Positions 32,530-44,190 of a DNA stretch of 64,000 bases are shown piece by piece. Positions within the stretch are counted from its first letter, which is position 1; each line of letters starts with the position of its first letter. The stretch spans positions 29,947,715 to 30,011,714 of the forward strand of contig OX463829.1 in NCBI GenBank assembly GCA_949825045.1, written 5' to 3'. The notes under the pieces were generated by a model. It saw only the letters and a program-made list of their open reading frames with translations, was not told where the DNA came from and did not search any database. Source of the stretch: Argyresthia goedartella. Taxonomy: Eukaryota > Arthropoda > Insecta > Lepidoptera > Argyresthiidae. The position numbers and the translations under genes were made by a program.

Positions 32530-34140
32530 ATTAAATAGACCATGCCAATTTAACAATCTCTGCAAATCCAGAAAGATTTCATATGTTAAAATTTAATGAG
32601 CCGTTTTAGCTACAGCTGTTTTTTTAGAAGTTTCAACCCCATATCTCCGCCATTTTTTAAAATTTCCAAAAACTGAATCGATAAACAAAAACTATTTAAC
32701 AATGGAATCTGCTTACAAAAATTAACAAGAATCAGTTGAGAAATGCGGCCTGTAGAGGAGAACAACCGAACACACATCCGGACATATGAAAGCATTTATG
32801 CCCAATCCTGAAACGGAGACACTTCGCTGGCTCGGTCAATAAACACCCTAACAAAAGGGTTTACTTTGAACATTGTTATTTTATGTATGCTTATTCCGAA
32901 CATTACCTGTGGTAATAGCTATTAAATACATCAGCCCACACAAAGCCCCCAGCAATTCGCCCCAATAACCGGTGTTATTACCAAATAATTACAACGTGAC
33001 CAAATTATTCGTGCACCTCGCTGGAAAGCAATTACCTTAGAACGCCGTAAGGCCGTCACGAGGTCAGGTGCATAGTTATTGTGGCCGCGGTGTTCAAAAT
33101 GCAACAAAGCGAGGCGCGTGCGACGTACGTTCAACGGACGGGAGGTTAATTTGAAAACAAGCGATTATTGTGATAAGTCCTGCAATGATGATGGTGGCTG
33201 GTACAGGCAGCGTCTGATATATGTAAGAACGCAAGCAAATCCAATAAATCTATATATCCTGGACAGCCACAGATGCCTAGACCATGACATGGAAAAGTCG
33301 AAACCAGAAAGATTGAAATTCTTGACCCCTCTGAGGTGAGTCTTAGTGATTGGGGGAGGCTTTCATTATGTAGTAAAACAAAATTTCCTATGATTCGTCA
33401 TTATCGAGATGGTAGCAAAAAACCCACCAATGGGAACTTCTTTGTGCCCCATACGGCCCACCTTAGAAGGGTCAGGACTTTTAGTACGTTTTTCTCCAAA
33501 CAAATTTCCAAAGTCAAACTTTCTGCTTTTGACTTTTCCATCTAGACCCCTCTTGTGAGCGCTCATTTACTAAGCTAGACGCAGAGAATGTTCTCATACT
33601 TTTGACACTTTGGCGGTGTCGATGTTTCTGGCGTAGATCTATTTGAACGACTTACGCGCTCACATATATCTGGTGCTGACTTCACAACGGATGGTACTGT
33701 GGTTTTAATGGCACAAACAATGTGGACAGGTTCACCAAAGTGATTGGCTGGGAAGCAGAAGAGGAACAGGTGGGAACGGGGGCCTATGTTCGATGACTAA
33801 AATGAGCTGATTTGATGATGTTTGTAATTGTCCACTAATGTGTATATGCAATAAAGTATATAATAATAATAAAGTATATAACAATAATGATGATGATTCT
33901 TAAATAATACTAATACATACAAAGTTTTAGTCTACACTTATTTGAATGAAACAAAAATTTAAGTAGTCCTAGGGGAAGTGGAGCTAGCTAAGTTAAATCG
34001 ATGGGACTACAAAGAATTTTTTCATTACTGAATTAAGTAGGTGAGTTTTACAACTAGTTTTTTTTTCTCCAAATGATACTTTACTGTACTTCATAAGATT
34101 ATAACACATTTCGTATATCTCATATTTCTTATATTTTCAT
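32530..34140. other. Non-coding DNA, several short frames, no supported gene
   Basis: Frames of 61-86 codons occur on both strands (for example 33079-33339, 33336-33545) but have no domain or motif, and the overlapping ones contradict each other. Short ATA/ATG-rich repeats lie at 33850-33895. Confidence 0.4.
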
Positions 34141-34162
34141 TCCACATGAAAATTCATATTAC

Positions 34163-34347
34163 AGGCTTATAGGCACATACATTGCTTCTGGCCCCACAGT
34201 AGGATACCCTGTGTCGTGGGAACCAGAAACAGCGACGTCACACACATATAATCATCCAAGACCTAAGTTTTTTTATTCATTACCCCCAGCCGGGGATCGA
34301 ACCCGAGACCTCTCGCAGGCCACAACCGCTGCGCCACAGAGGTCGTC
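34163..34347 (-). mobile_element. tRNA-derived SINE, second family
   Basis: Reverse-complement copy of 29550-29745: GCTTCTGGCCCCACAGTAGG, then the body and the antisense B box GGGATCGAACCC, ending ACAGAGGTCGTC at 34347. Confidence 0.85.
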
Positions 34348-34519
34348 TTATCTCTAACAAGAGATTTATTCCAGCAAAGCCAATATGAAAAGGACAAATT
34401 TGATACTGCACTGACAAGTAGATCTTAGTGCAGAAATACAAATAAAAATTACATTTCATACCTAAACCCTAAGTTTCCAACTCTGTTAGCATTCGCCCGC
34501 CCCCCATATCACCATACTT

Positions 34520-34580
34520 CCCCCCCCCCCCCTCGCGCAGTCTCGCGCAGTCTCGCGCAGTCTCGCGCGGGCGGGCGGGA
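34520..34580. repeat. Poly-C run and 10-bp TCGCGCAGTC repeat
   Basis: A 13-base C run is followed by about 3.5 copies of TCGCGCAGTC and then GGGCGGGCGGG. CpG-dense. Confidence 0.9.
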
Positions 34581-34859
34581 CACTTGACACGGTCGCACGC
34601 ACTATACTTACACACTATTAATATTTATTATAGTTAGCGCCGACAGTAAGGGGGTTAACTAATTGATTTTATAATGGCAAGATTTTTATGATTTTAAAAG
34701 TCATGTTGCTAATGAGATCCAAATGTTGTAAGATATTAAATGGTTTGACTTTAAATCAAATTAACAAATTCTTAATTTATCAATACGGAGTAGATGAGGC
34801 ATTTCACTTGCAACCACTTGAGGTAGATAGATAGGAGAGTGTCGTTTAGGTCATTCTAC

Positions 34860-34918
34860 CGGAATAGGGCCCCTGGACATCGACTTATTATGAGTCGATG
34901 TCCAGGGGCCTTATTCCG
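34860..34918. repeat. 59-bp near-perfect palindrome
   Basis: Arms 34860-34885 and 34893-34918 pair over 26 positions with one mismatch; the loop is TATTATG. Confidence 0.93.
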
Positions 34919-34942
34919 AGGGACGTTTGTAAACAAAAACGA

Positions 34943-35035
34943 AAGAATAACTTCAGTTAGACTCAGACAGGCTTGGACGTACTAAACGTAAGAATAACTT
35001 CAGTTAGACTCGGACAGGCTTGGACGTACTAAACG
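34943..35035. repeat. Tandem duplication, 47 bp x 2
   Basis: AAGAATAACTTCAGTTAGAC and the following 27 bases are repeated with one substitution (CAGACAGG / CGGACAGG). It lies just right of the palindrome. Confidence 0.9.
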
Positions 35036-35432
35036 ATATCACTGTGTGTAAATTTGCATCACGATGTCATTAGACCTTGCAAAACCGGTTATTTACGTTC
35101 ATAAAATCATCTTGAAGTTTGTATAGGTGCATTATATTGAAAACTTTTTATTATTCTCCCTTATGCCCCTTTTTTGATAATGTGTCATTTCACAACTCTG
35201 TAATTCAATAAACAACTCCTCTCACAGGAGTTTTACGATTTTATTTTTTGAATTACTGATAAGTTTCTGCAACTTTGGAAATATGAAATATTGATGTTTA
35301 GCGATCCATAATTATGTTTCGCTAGGTACAATGTCTGTAATCGCTGGGGCAGTCGTCCACACATCAATTTTCCATCACCTTTCATGATGTCATAGGTAGA
35401 GAATCGAGTTACCGTATTATTATTATTATTAT

Positions 35433-35778
35433 AGCGATAGCTGTAATGTTAACCTAAGAAATAATTACAGACTAGTTGCGCCCCGGTTTAGACTCGCGAA
35501 GGTTAGCAATTCTTTCCAGGGTCAGTAATCTAGCTTAACACAGACCATGTTGTTAATAATTTTGTAATTATTTATTATTGCTTATTAATCATAATATATA
35601 TATATTTTATATTTGTGTTAGTTAAGCACAACCAATTTTTAAAAGAGATCTAAAAATCAATCTGTTCGAGTTTCTAGGCCCGCTCCCACAGTGGTCCAAT
35701 GTAGAGAAGAGGCAAAAATGACGTTTGCTAATAGTATGCAAATATGCAAATAAAATACTTTGACTTTGACTTTGATTT
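35433..35778 (+). mobile_element. LINE 3' end (TTTGAC family), no MITE inside
   Basis: Runs from AGCGATAGCTGTAATGTTAA through AGTTAAGCACAACCAATTTT to ACTTTGACTTTGACTTTG. It has a deletion after CCAGGGTCAGT compared with 21300. It is an empty-site counterpart of the MITE insertion in 21127-22143. Confidence 0.85.
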
Positions 35779-35814
35779 GAGTTGAGTTAGTGAATCGTTA
35801 CGGTGATATCTCGT

Positions 35815-36060
35815 CCATGCAAAGGTCCCCGTTACTCCAGGCGGAAAGACCCGCACCGTGAGAGGGAAGGAATCGGAGAAAATTGTCAAAAAGTCAGTTC
35901 ATAATTCATACTAAATTAACTAAAATAGATCCCATTTCAATAATTATTTCTGTAGAGTGAAATTCCTTCAATCGCCTTTCTTATAACAAAAAATCTAGAA
36001 TAAGTTCTTCCTTCAATCGGCTTTCTGATAACACAGAATATAGGATAAGTTCTCAAAGTT
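35815..36060 (-). mobile_element. Dispersed repeat family D, copy 2
   Basis: Reverse complement of 24090-24425. The element end CTTCAATCGCCTTTCTTATA is itself partly duplicated (35970-36010 and 36005-36050). Confidence 0.65.
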
Positions 36061-36105
36061 GCTATACTCGTTTATTATTAAATTGGGACTTATTTTAAGC
36101 AGAAT

Positions 36106-36173
36106 TCATCAAAATCGACACTTTTGAACATATTTATGTACATAAATAAGTTCAAAAGTGTCGATTTTGATGA
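36106..36173. repeat. 68-bp palindrome with a single mismatch pair
   Basis: Outer arms 36106-36129 and 36150-36173 pair perfectly (24 bp). The inner 18 bases TATTTATGTACATAAATA are also self-complementary. Only the A/A pair between them fails, so the whole 68 bp can extrude as one stem. Confidence 0.93.
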
Positions 36174-36747
36174 TATACCCGTAAAGTCACACATAAATAA
36201 ATAAATATAATCGGCCAAATCCTCCTTTATCCCCCACTGGATACATTCAGTGGGGAGTTCGTACGAAGATCCGCTAATGACGGTTGAAGCGTTGAACAGG
36301 CCCCAGGGTCAGATATACACAAATATGAACATAATTATTGTGGGATAGTGTACAATTACTGCAGAGAGGGGTGGTGTAACGACGGGAGGGAGGCTTCTAT
36401 CGAGAAAACCTTTTCCTAGGCCGGGCGGCACGAAATGCAGCCGAAGCTAAGTATGCTATCGTGATAGTGAGTTTGTCATTCAAAATGTTGGATTGAATGA
36501 ATTGGCTAAACTTAGGCACAGCTTTACCTCTGCCATTCGGTACGGGAAAAGGTGTGACGGTGTTTTATGATATTTAGTGGCTCTGTCAGTCAAAGTCAGT
36601 CTGTAATCAAAAGTTAATTTTGTCCAGCTTCCTGGTTTCCAATTGCGCTAAAATTTTGCATGCCTGTGTAAATTCGATGACAATGCAATAATTTCATGAC
36701 ATGGAGCTGATCTGATGATGGAGGAGGAAGATGGCCTTAGTAATTCT

Positions 36748-37690
36748 GCAATAGAACGACACAACCCATCAAGTTTGGACTCATTTGATTCGTCTAGACA
36801 AGTACTTTGGTCCTCCGTGATGTCCAGGGTCTGGTGATGGTACACATGGAAACTCTGTAATGATTCGACGTGACCCCATCAAGTTTGGACTCATTTGATT
36901 CGTCTAGACAAGTACTTTGGTCCTTCGTGATGTCCAGGGTCTTGTGATGGTGCACATGGAAACTCTGTAATGATTCGACGTGACCCCATCAAGTTTGGAC
37001 TCATTTGATTCGTCTAGACAAGTACTTTGGTCCTTCGTGATGTCCAGGGTCTTGTGATGGTGCACATGGAAACTCTGTAATGATTCGACGTGACCCCATC
37101 AAGTTTGGACTCATTTGATTCGTCTAGACAAGTACTTTGGTCCTTCGTGATGTCCAGGGTCTTGTGATGGTGCACATGGAAACTCTGTAATGATTCGACG
37201 TGACCCCATCAAGTTTGGACTCATTTGATTCGTCTAGACAAGTACTTTGGTCCTTCGTGATGTCCAGGGTCTTGTGATGGTGCACATGGAAACTCTGTAA
37301 TGATTCGACGTGACCCCATCAAGTTTGGACTCATTTGATTCGTCTAGACAAGTACTTTGGTCCTTCGTGATGTCCAGGGTCTTGTGATGGTGCACATGGA
37401 AACTCTGTAATGATTCGACGTGACCCCATCAAGTTTGGACTCATTTGATTCGTCTAGACAAGTACTTTGGTCCTTCGTGATGTCCAGGGTCTTGTGATGG
37501 TGCACATGGAAACTCTGTGATGATTCGACGTGACCCCATCAAGTTTGGACTCATTTGATTCGTCTAGACAAGTACTTTGGTCCTTCGTGATGTCCACCAG
37601 GGTCTGGTGATGGTGCACATGGAAACTCTGTGATGATTCGACGTGACCCCATCAAGTTTGGGCTCGTTTGATTGGTTTTGACGAGTACTC
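36748..37690. repeat. 110-bp satellite, about 8.5 copies
   Basis: The period is set by AACTCTGTRATGATTCGACG at 36851, 36961, 37071, 37181, 37291, 37401, 37511 and ~37624. The six central copies look identical; the edge copies are diverged (left copy lacks part of the unit, right copy has a 3-bp insertion and switches to GGGCTCGTTTGATTGG). The right edge continues directly into a dispersed repeat (37690-37850) that also exists as a single copy at 39710-39945. Confidence 0.95.
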
Positions 37691-37850
37691 GAGTTCACTT
37701 TTTGGGTTCCGTACCCGAAGAGTCCAAACGGAGCCTTATTGCAGCCCTAGACAAGTTTTACAGCCAAACGGTTAAAGCTAGTCTTAAAATTTTCACAGTA
37801 TAAACATTTTGTTGACCCAAAGCCATACAAATTGTTGACCTGTCCCCTCG
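37691..37850 (+). mobile_element. Dispersed repeat family C, copy 1
   Basis: TTTTTGGGTTCCGTACCCGA, then CCAAACGGAGCC, ACGGTTAAAGCTAGTCTTAA and CAGTATAAACATTTTGTTGA. The GGTTCCGTACCCGAAG start recalls the GTCY-MITE end, so the two may be related. Confidence 0.65.
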
Positions 37851-37977
37851 AGCGGGATATCGTTGTTTAGATATCGTTGAGTAGATAAATGCTGTATCTA
37901 TTTAAATATATATATATATATATAATATTGGAAAACAAAGGAGTGAGAATCCACCGAAATCAAATTTTTTCCTGTAA

Positions 37978-38172
37978 CCAGAATAAACATTTACATACAG
38001 GTATACATTGCTTCTGGCCCCACACTAGGATACCCTGAGTCGTGGGAACCAGAAACATTGACGTCACACACATATAAACATCCAAGACATGTTTTTTTTT
38101 ACCCTCAGCCGGGGATCGAACTCGGGACTCCTCGCAGGGTAGGCAGAACCACAACCGCTGCGCCACAGAGGT
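37978..38172 (-). mobile_element. tRNA-derived SINE, second family
   Basis: AATAAACATTTACATACAGG, GCTTCTGGCCCCACACTAGG, antisense B box GGGATCGAACTC, and the end GCGCCACAGAGG. Confidence 0.82.
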
Positions 38173-38179
38173 ATACCCA

Positions 38180-39700
38180 TAACATAGTACCGTATTGTAA
38201 AAACCAGGGTGACCCTCAAATACATATACATTTACGTTATAACTCCTATGATCGATCGATCAAACTACCATACCATTAGAATGAAACATTTAAAAAAGTT
38301 TTATTCATTAATAAAAAGAAACACAACTTATATATTATTACGTTTTAGTTTCGTAAATAATTAGAGATATGTAATTTTATTACGCACAGGAGAGTCCTAG
38401 CCCCTGTTGAACAACTTTTCCTGTCCTGCCTATATAGGTATGCTGGTAGAAATCCCTCTTTAGAGATAAGCTAGCCTTTGCTCATATAATGTTTTGTTAC
38501 GCTTTCTGTGCTATAAAGGATATGAATATGAAACACGAAAGTGAGTCCAACCACCACCACACAACAGATCACAAATCGAATACAAGCACCGAAGTCGGTG
38601 CAGATAATTTATAGTTTATCTCATAAATGGATTATTACAATGTGAGTGCGGCGGGTGATAGATCACACTCATCGGATTATAAGCCGAGAGGCATTGTGTG
38701 TGCGCGGAGTATACTTGCGTGCTGTCGCCCCTCTGTGTTCCCGCGCGCGGACCGGGGGCGGCCAAGGGGGCGGGGGGGCAGAGGGCCGGGGGGGGGGGGC
38801 CTAAACGAATTAGGGCGCCGTATATTAAATTGTTCCGATTTTATACGATCACCGTACATTGTCGAGAGGATCATTAATTCTATGTTAAATTAAATTATGT
38901 TATGTTACAATGTTATGGGTTATTTAGGCTTGTTGCGATGATCATAATGATGAAAGATGGGATCGTTTGGATTGTGTAATGGTTTAGATTATTTTTTTTG
39001 TGTCATAAAAACTTTTAATTAAAAATTAGTTTCTATTATCATTTTAACTTTGTTATCTACATAAGTTCAATCTAAAGACGTCAAAAACATAAGTAACAAA
39101 TGATCTACAGTTAATGACGCTAAAATTGAAGTATTCGTTCGATTGATTATACCAATTTCGCGATAGCCCACGATAACATATTTTAAGATAAGGTAGATTC
39201 TTAGGCACATACCTGAGTCATTGCATCAAATAACCTTAATAAACTACAACCTTATTACAAAAATGCTTTAGCCTACTTATTCCGACCCGCTCACCAAATT
39301 ACCACAAAAACCGTCTAAACACCGCAATTGTATCTCCCAATATCGCGCCCACAAAGCCGACCCGCAGTCTTCAAATAAGCAATTACTCGTGTTTACAGAG
39401 CGCATTATTGAGCGTTACAGAGTCGCTCGGAGCGCACGGATCATCCGGCGAGCCTGCCGCCGTAGCCGCGGACAGCGGACCCCTCTCATCTGTACTACTT
39501 TTGTACAAGTGGTTTGAGTTAATTGAAACGCCTTATGTCGTCGAAAATGGAATTATACAGTATGGTGGAATTTGAGATTTGTTATTAACTAAATTGGTAG
39601 GCGGGATTGAGCAACTAAAACATTGATAGCTTGTCTATGTTTGCTTTTAATATTACATTTAGATGTTAAATATAAAACATTTACAAACAGGCACATACAA
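38180..39700. other. Non-coding DNA with GC-rich patches
   Basis: A partial LINE/SINE tail (TAGAGATAAGCTAGCC) lies near 38455-38480. Poly-G and CpG-rich sequence occupies 38740-38805; a second CpG-rich patch is at 39410-39490. No exon with convincing splice sites was found in either. Confidence 0.4.
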
Positions 39701-39704
39701 TGCG

Positions 39705-39945
39705 TCTGGGCATGGAAACTCTGTGATGATTCGACGTGCCCCATCAAGCTTGGGCTCGTTTCATTGGTTTTAACCTGTATTCGAGTTCAATTTTTGGGTT
39801 CCGTACCCGAAGGGTCCATACGGAGCCCTATTGCTGTCACTAACGCGTCTGTCCATCGTCTGCCAAACGGTTAAAGCTAGTCTTAAAATGTTCACAGCAT
39901 AAACATTTTGTTGACACAAAGACATACACGTTGTTGACCTACTTT
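39705..39945 (+). mobile_element. Dispersed repeat family C, copy 2 (contains one unit of the 110-bp satellite)
   Basis: CATGGAAACTCTGTGATGAT and CATCAAGCTTGGGCTCGTTT match the satellite unit once, then GGGTTCCGTACCCGAAGGGT and TTAAAGCTAGTCTTAAAATG match 37700-37850. Confidence 0.75.
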
Positions 39946-39986
39946 AGTTTTTTTTTTACTTGCCACTGTATTGTATTCCCAAGAAC

Positions 39987-40172
39987 TGGAATAAACATTT
40001 ACATACAGGCACATACATTGATTCTAGCCCCACACTAGGATACCCTGTGTCGTGGGAACCAGAAACATCGAAGTCACATACATAGAAACATTCAAGACCT
40101 GTTTATTTTTTCACCCCAACCCGAGACCTCTCGCATGTTAGGCAGAGCCACAACCTCTGCGCCAGAGGTTGT
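39987..40172 (-). mobile_element. tRNA-derived SINE, second family
   Basis: Same orientation and same position relative to family C as the copy at 37978-38172. The B-box region is shortened (CCCAACCCGAGACC). Confidence 0.78.
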
Positions 40173-40179
40173 CAAATGT

Positions 40180-41045
40180 TTGATGTCAAATGAATGATGT
40201 TTGTCAAGGGTAAGTTAAATTACAATATTACAATATTTGATGGGCGATTGAACTCCTAATTCGATTTCATAACAGTTTGTTTATTTATTTATTTATAACA
40301 GTTGATCCCATACAATTCTCGTGAATATTCACATAAAATAACTTGCAGCCAAAACCAAACCACACCGCATCACCTAAGCAGTATCTCGCCTAACTCGGAA
40401 CGGATCAGTACCCGCGGCCGGCCGGCGGCGCCCGGATACTCGGCCGGGCTAGGTGGCCATTACCGGCCCGCCCGGAATTCGCCACGCACGGTAATTGCTA
40501 AATTCGCCCGGGAATGCCCCCCCCCCCCCCCGGCCGCCCCACTTCCACCCCCATAGGGAGGATGGCTTATTGTTACCCGTTTATGTCCTTGTAATTTGGT
40601 GTAAGTGAATAATTACGCTGACGAATTTGGTTCAACATTCCGACGCAGGTGAGCCGCGATTTTTTAGTTTGTCACCGATTTATGTAGGACATTTTCTTTA
40701 TTTGGGGAATCAACTGCACAAGCGAACAAATTTATGATGATTTTAACAAAACATATTTTTTGTAGGAGTTCTATCTACAGCTGTGTGTTTTAACTAAGAT
40801 TTCATTGAATAGAACAAATTATCGAACTAACAAAATATGTAGGTAGTTATTAGGTATGCTTATTCAACATGAATACATAACTTTATACAAAATAGTTACT
40901 AAAGCAATCGCGAATAACCATAAACGTTAACTTACTCCTACCATAGCAATTTTCCAAAACCCCTTAACTCCCGGAGTACCTACTATAAAATTTTAATCAA
41001 AAACACACCACACACGCACTCTCGCATAAATTCAGTAACATAGCC

Positions 41046-41078
<33 letters not shown>

Positions 41079-41350
41079 CGGCGCATCTCATTTAATTAGA
41101 CAATTACGCACAAACACCGGTTAATAGACATACCATACCCACTAATAATTTCCCTCACACGAAACACAATATTCCGTGCTCCTCCTCCCGTAGGTATCCG
41201 CGAGGTGTGTTTCAATATCACTTGTTTGAAGGGATATCAACGAATGAAACGCGGTCAAAAATATAGAAAACTAAATATTAGGTCTTTAACTAAAGGGATA
41301 CATACAAATGAGGGTCAACTGAGCAGACTAATAGTATTAATTGATGAGGA
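40180..41350. other. Non-coding DNA with low-complexity tracts
   Basis: Contains a GC-rich patch with a 13-base C run (40390-40560), a CA repeat (41056-41077), and AT-rich filler. No gene recognised. Confidence 0.4.
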
Positions 41351-41353
41351 GTA

Positions 41354-42105
41354 GTTCGAGTAATCGTTCCAGAAGGCTTGCGCACGTACTCTTGTACTCT
41401 TATACGGCTCAGACTTTATTGAGTCGGTTAGTGACATGTTCGAGTAATCGTTCCAGAAGGCTTGCGCACGTACTCTTGTACTCTTATACGGCTCAGACTT
41501 TATTGAGTCGGTTAGTGACATGTTCGAGTAATCGTTCCAGAAGGCTTGCGCACGTACTCTTGTACTCTTATACGGCTCAGACTTTATTGAGTCGGTTAGT
41601 GACATGTTCGAGTAATCGTTCCAGAAGGCTTGCGCACGTACTCTTGTACTCTTATACGGCTCAGACTTTATTGAGTCGGTTAGTGACATGTTCGAGTAAT
41701 CGTTCCAGAAGGCTTGCGCACGTACTCTTGTACTCTTATACGGCTCAGACTTTATTGAGTCGGTTAGTGACATGTTCGAGTAATCGTTCCAGAAGGCTTG
41801 CGCACGTACTCTTGTACTCTTATACGGCTCAGACTTTATTGAGTCGGTTAGTGACATGTTCGAGTAATCGTTCCAGAAGGCTTGCGCACGTACTCTTGTA
41901 CTCTTATACGGCTCAGACTTTATTGAGTCGGTTAGTGACATGTTCGAGTAATCGTTCCAGAAGGCTTGCGCACGTACTCTTGTACTCTTATACGGCTCAG
42001 ACTTTATTGAGTCGGTTAGTGACATGTTCGAGTAATCGTTCCAGAAGGCTTGCGCACGTACTCTTGTACTCTTATACGGCTCAGACTTTATTGAGTCGGT
42101 TAGTG
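41354..42105. repeat. 84-bp minisatellite, 9 copies, apparently identical
   Basis: Units start at 41354, 41438, 41522, 41606, 41690, 41774, 41858, 41942 and 42026; no difference between units was noticed. 84 is 3 x 28, so both strands stay open (28-residue repeats beginning MSLTDSIKSEPYK on the minus strand). The right end stops inside a unit, one base before the terminal GTCACCG of a MITE. Confidence 0.97.
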
Positions 42106-42106
42106 C

Positions 42107-42392
42107 GTCACCGTAAGATAATCAAAACCGTAGTTGATAAAGTAATTATTTTTTTCTCGTAAGTTGGTCAACTATCGACAGATAGTAAAGCGTATTGCTT
42201 ACTATATGACGCGTTAGTTGATCAACTAACTGTTAAAACCGTTAAATAGTAAACTTGTTTAAACTTGAATTGCAAACGAAATAACAGGGCAAACACTGCG
42301 GTAGCTTAGGTGAAGACTAGAGGGGGCGAGCGCAGCGAAGCCTCCAAATAGTCTTCGTGTTAGGTTGACATGTAAGAACAAAAGGACATGTA
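42107..42392 (+). mobile_element. GTTAGTTGATAAACTAAC-family MITE, 3'-truncated
   Basis: Starts GTCACCGTAAGATAATCAAA, matching the terminal repeat of 56374-56741. It continues through AGCGTATTGCTTACTATATG, AGGTGAAGACTAGAGGGG and TTAGGTTGACATGTAAGAAC, then diverges; the right terminal repeat is absent. Confidence 0.85.
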
Positions 42393-42830
42393 AGGACTAT
42401 AGGCAGGAGGAGTTACTGTAAGTGGAGGAAACTAGAGGTAGTACGGGATCAAGTGATGAGTGCTTGTGATGGTCCATAGAAATAAAAAATATTTGAGAAA
42501 TACACACAACTTCTTACCACAAAAATATTGAATACCCATAAATAGTGTCTATCTCCATACAAACATTAAATGCAGTGTTTTGTTTTTAGAAGTCTAACAT
42601 TTAATCAATCACCGTCAGACTTCAGTCGAATTGTAATGTTTATAACTTATATAACAATATAAAGTAATAATGTTACCTTGGTACGGGTTTCCACAGTGCA
42701 GAGGCAAATACGAATATCAGATTTCAAAGTACAAATTAAGTTAAACTTACTCGAATATAGTAAAATACCTAATATTTTAACATTTCCAAGCAAGCAAAGC
42801 CTCTTGCCGTAACCCAATAGCACTCCAGTA

Positions 42831-42905
42831 GAATCGATAGCTGCTACTCTATCCAGTCTATGGGCGCTCGATAGCTGCTACTCTATCCAGTCTATGGGCC
42901 GGCGC
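42831..42905. repeat. Tandem duplication, ~34 bp x 2
   Basis: CGATAGCTGCTACTCTATCC and AGTCTATGGGC occur twice in direct orientation, followed by GGCGCT in both with a short insertion. Confidence 0.85.
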
Positions 42906-43167
42906 TCGCGAGCTGGGATAGTGCAGAAACGCACTGAACGATTATTTATTCAATGACGACATCTTAAGATTGAGTTTTTGAAGTTATTATTTCTTTTGTT
43001 GTGATTTTGTTATCAGGTTATTATTTATAGAATATCTAACGGACGCACAGTTGAACGATTTTTAAAAGCGCGTTGGTTTTGAAACCCTTTTTTAACAGGG
43101 CAGATTATATTAAAATAAATTTGAAATAAAGAACGTTATTCTATTAATAAATCAATAGAATAATTAA

Positions 43168-43440
43168 GGAGCTCCATGGTCTAATGGGTTTCATGCTTGC
43201 TTCTAACACAGGAGATGCAGGTTTCGATTACTGACCATGTACTAATGAGATAATAAATTTATCTTAAGTACTTATACGGACATTCTAAAGGTGATGGAAA
43301 ACATCGTGAGGAAACCATCATTACTCCAAAGCTGCGGCGATGGGCTGTTAGATGGAGTATTGAATAACTGGCTCAATGTGGCCACAATTGTCCTCTGCAA
43401 CTCCTTATGGGAAAAGGCGGGACGCTATGTTTATATTATG
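43168..43440 (+). mobile_element. tRNA-derived SINE, third family
   Basis: Head GAGCTCCATGGTCTAATGGG with a B-box-like GGTTTCGATTACTG. Body AACATCGTGAGGAAACCATC, GGCTCAATGTGGCCACAAT and tail TATGGGAAAAGGCGGGAC. The head is shared with 52274 and (antisense) 51590, which carry a different tail. Confidence 0.75.
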
Positions 43441-44160
43441 CAGAATAATTGTAAAAATGTATAAAATAGTTTATTCTCGATACTGCTTGAAATAAATAAA
43501 TTATAATGATTTTATTTTTATTAATTGATGCATTTTTGTTTAAGTTCGAAATGCTTCAAACAAAACAAGCTTCATTTTATGTTTTATTAAATATTCTTCA
43601 TCCATCCTAACAGGCCAAAGTCTTCCGACCATATAGCCAATGTTTATTTATTTATTCTTGGTTCCTATACTTCCATAGTAAGTAATACGACTAGTGCTGC
43701 ACACATTATTGTTAAACTGTATACTGATATACTTTATGAGAAATCTGAGTTTATAATTCGAAAGCAAAAGGCATCATAGTTTACCGGTGAGTAGTCGAGG
43801 CAGTCAATGGGCACATCAAATATCAATTTCGTTTATATTTTAATTATCAAATTAAAAAATATCGCAAAGTATATCATTTAAGGAATCCGTAATTATATAC
43901 TTTGGTTTGTAATACTCTGTCGATCGATACCAGTGTCATCAACTGGCAGCAAAAGTTAAGATTTTTCTATATCAAGGCGATGAGTACCTAACGTTTGTTA
44001 TAAATTTTACATGCTCTGCAATCAATTTACGGTTTAAATTACATGGTAACTATGCTAATAATAAATTATATGTTTATTAACATCTGACTGAGATTTTTCA
44101 CCAAAATATTTATTTAAATTTATCGATGCGAGTGAGTCTGCCCTACTAACAGCGCAGTGC

Positions 44161-44190
44161 GCTCCGTGCGGGCGGGCGGGCGGGCGGGCG
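44161..44190. repeat. CGGG tetranucleotide repeat
   Basis: About six CGGG/GCGG units in a GC-rich patch (44140-44280) that otherwise shows no exon. Confidence 0.85.

Noticed and set aside
36748..37690. CRISPR-like regular repeats
   Set aside because: The repeats are head-to-tail without unique spacers and the DNA is animal; the same applies to the 41-bp, 84-bp and 39-bp arrays.
40302..40556. Proline-rich plus-strand frame near a GC-rich patch
   Set aside because: Ends in poly-C and has no motif; composition explains the open frame.
41315..42162. Open frames of 236 (minus) and 273 (plus) codons
   Set aside because: They are translations of the 84-bp array on both strands. No non-repeat domain, and both strands cannot be coding; kept as a repeat.
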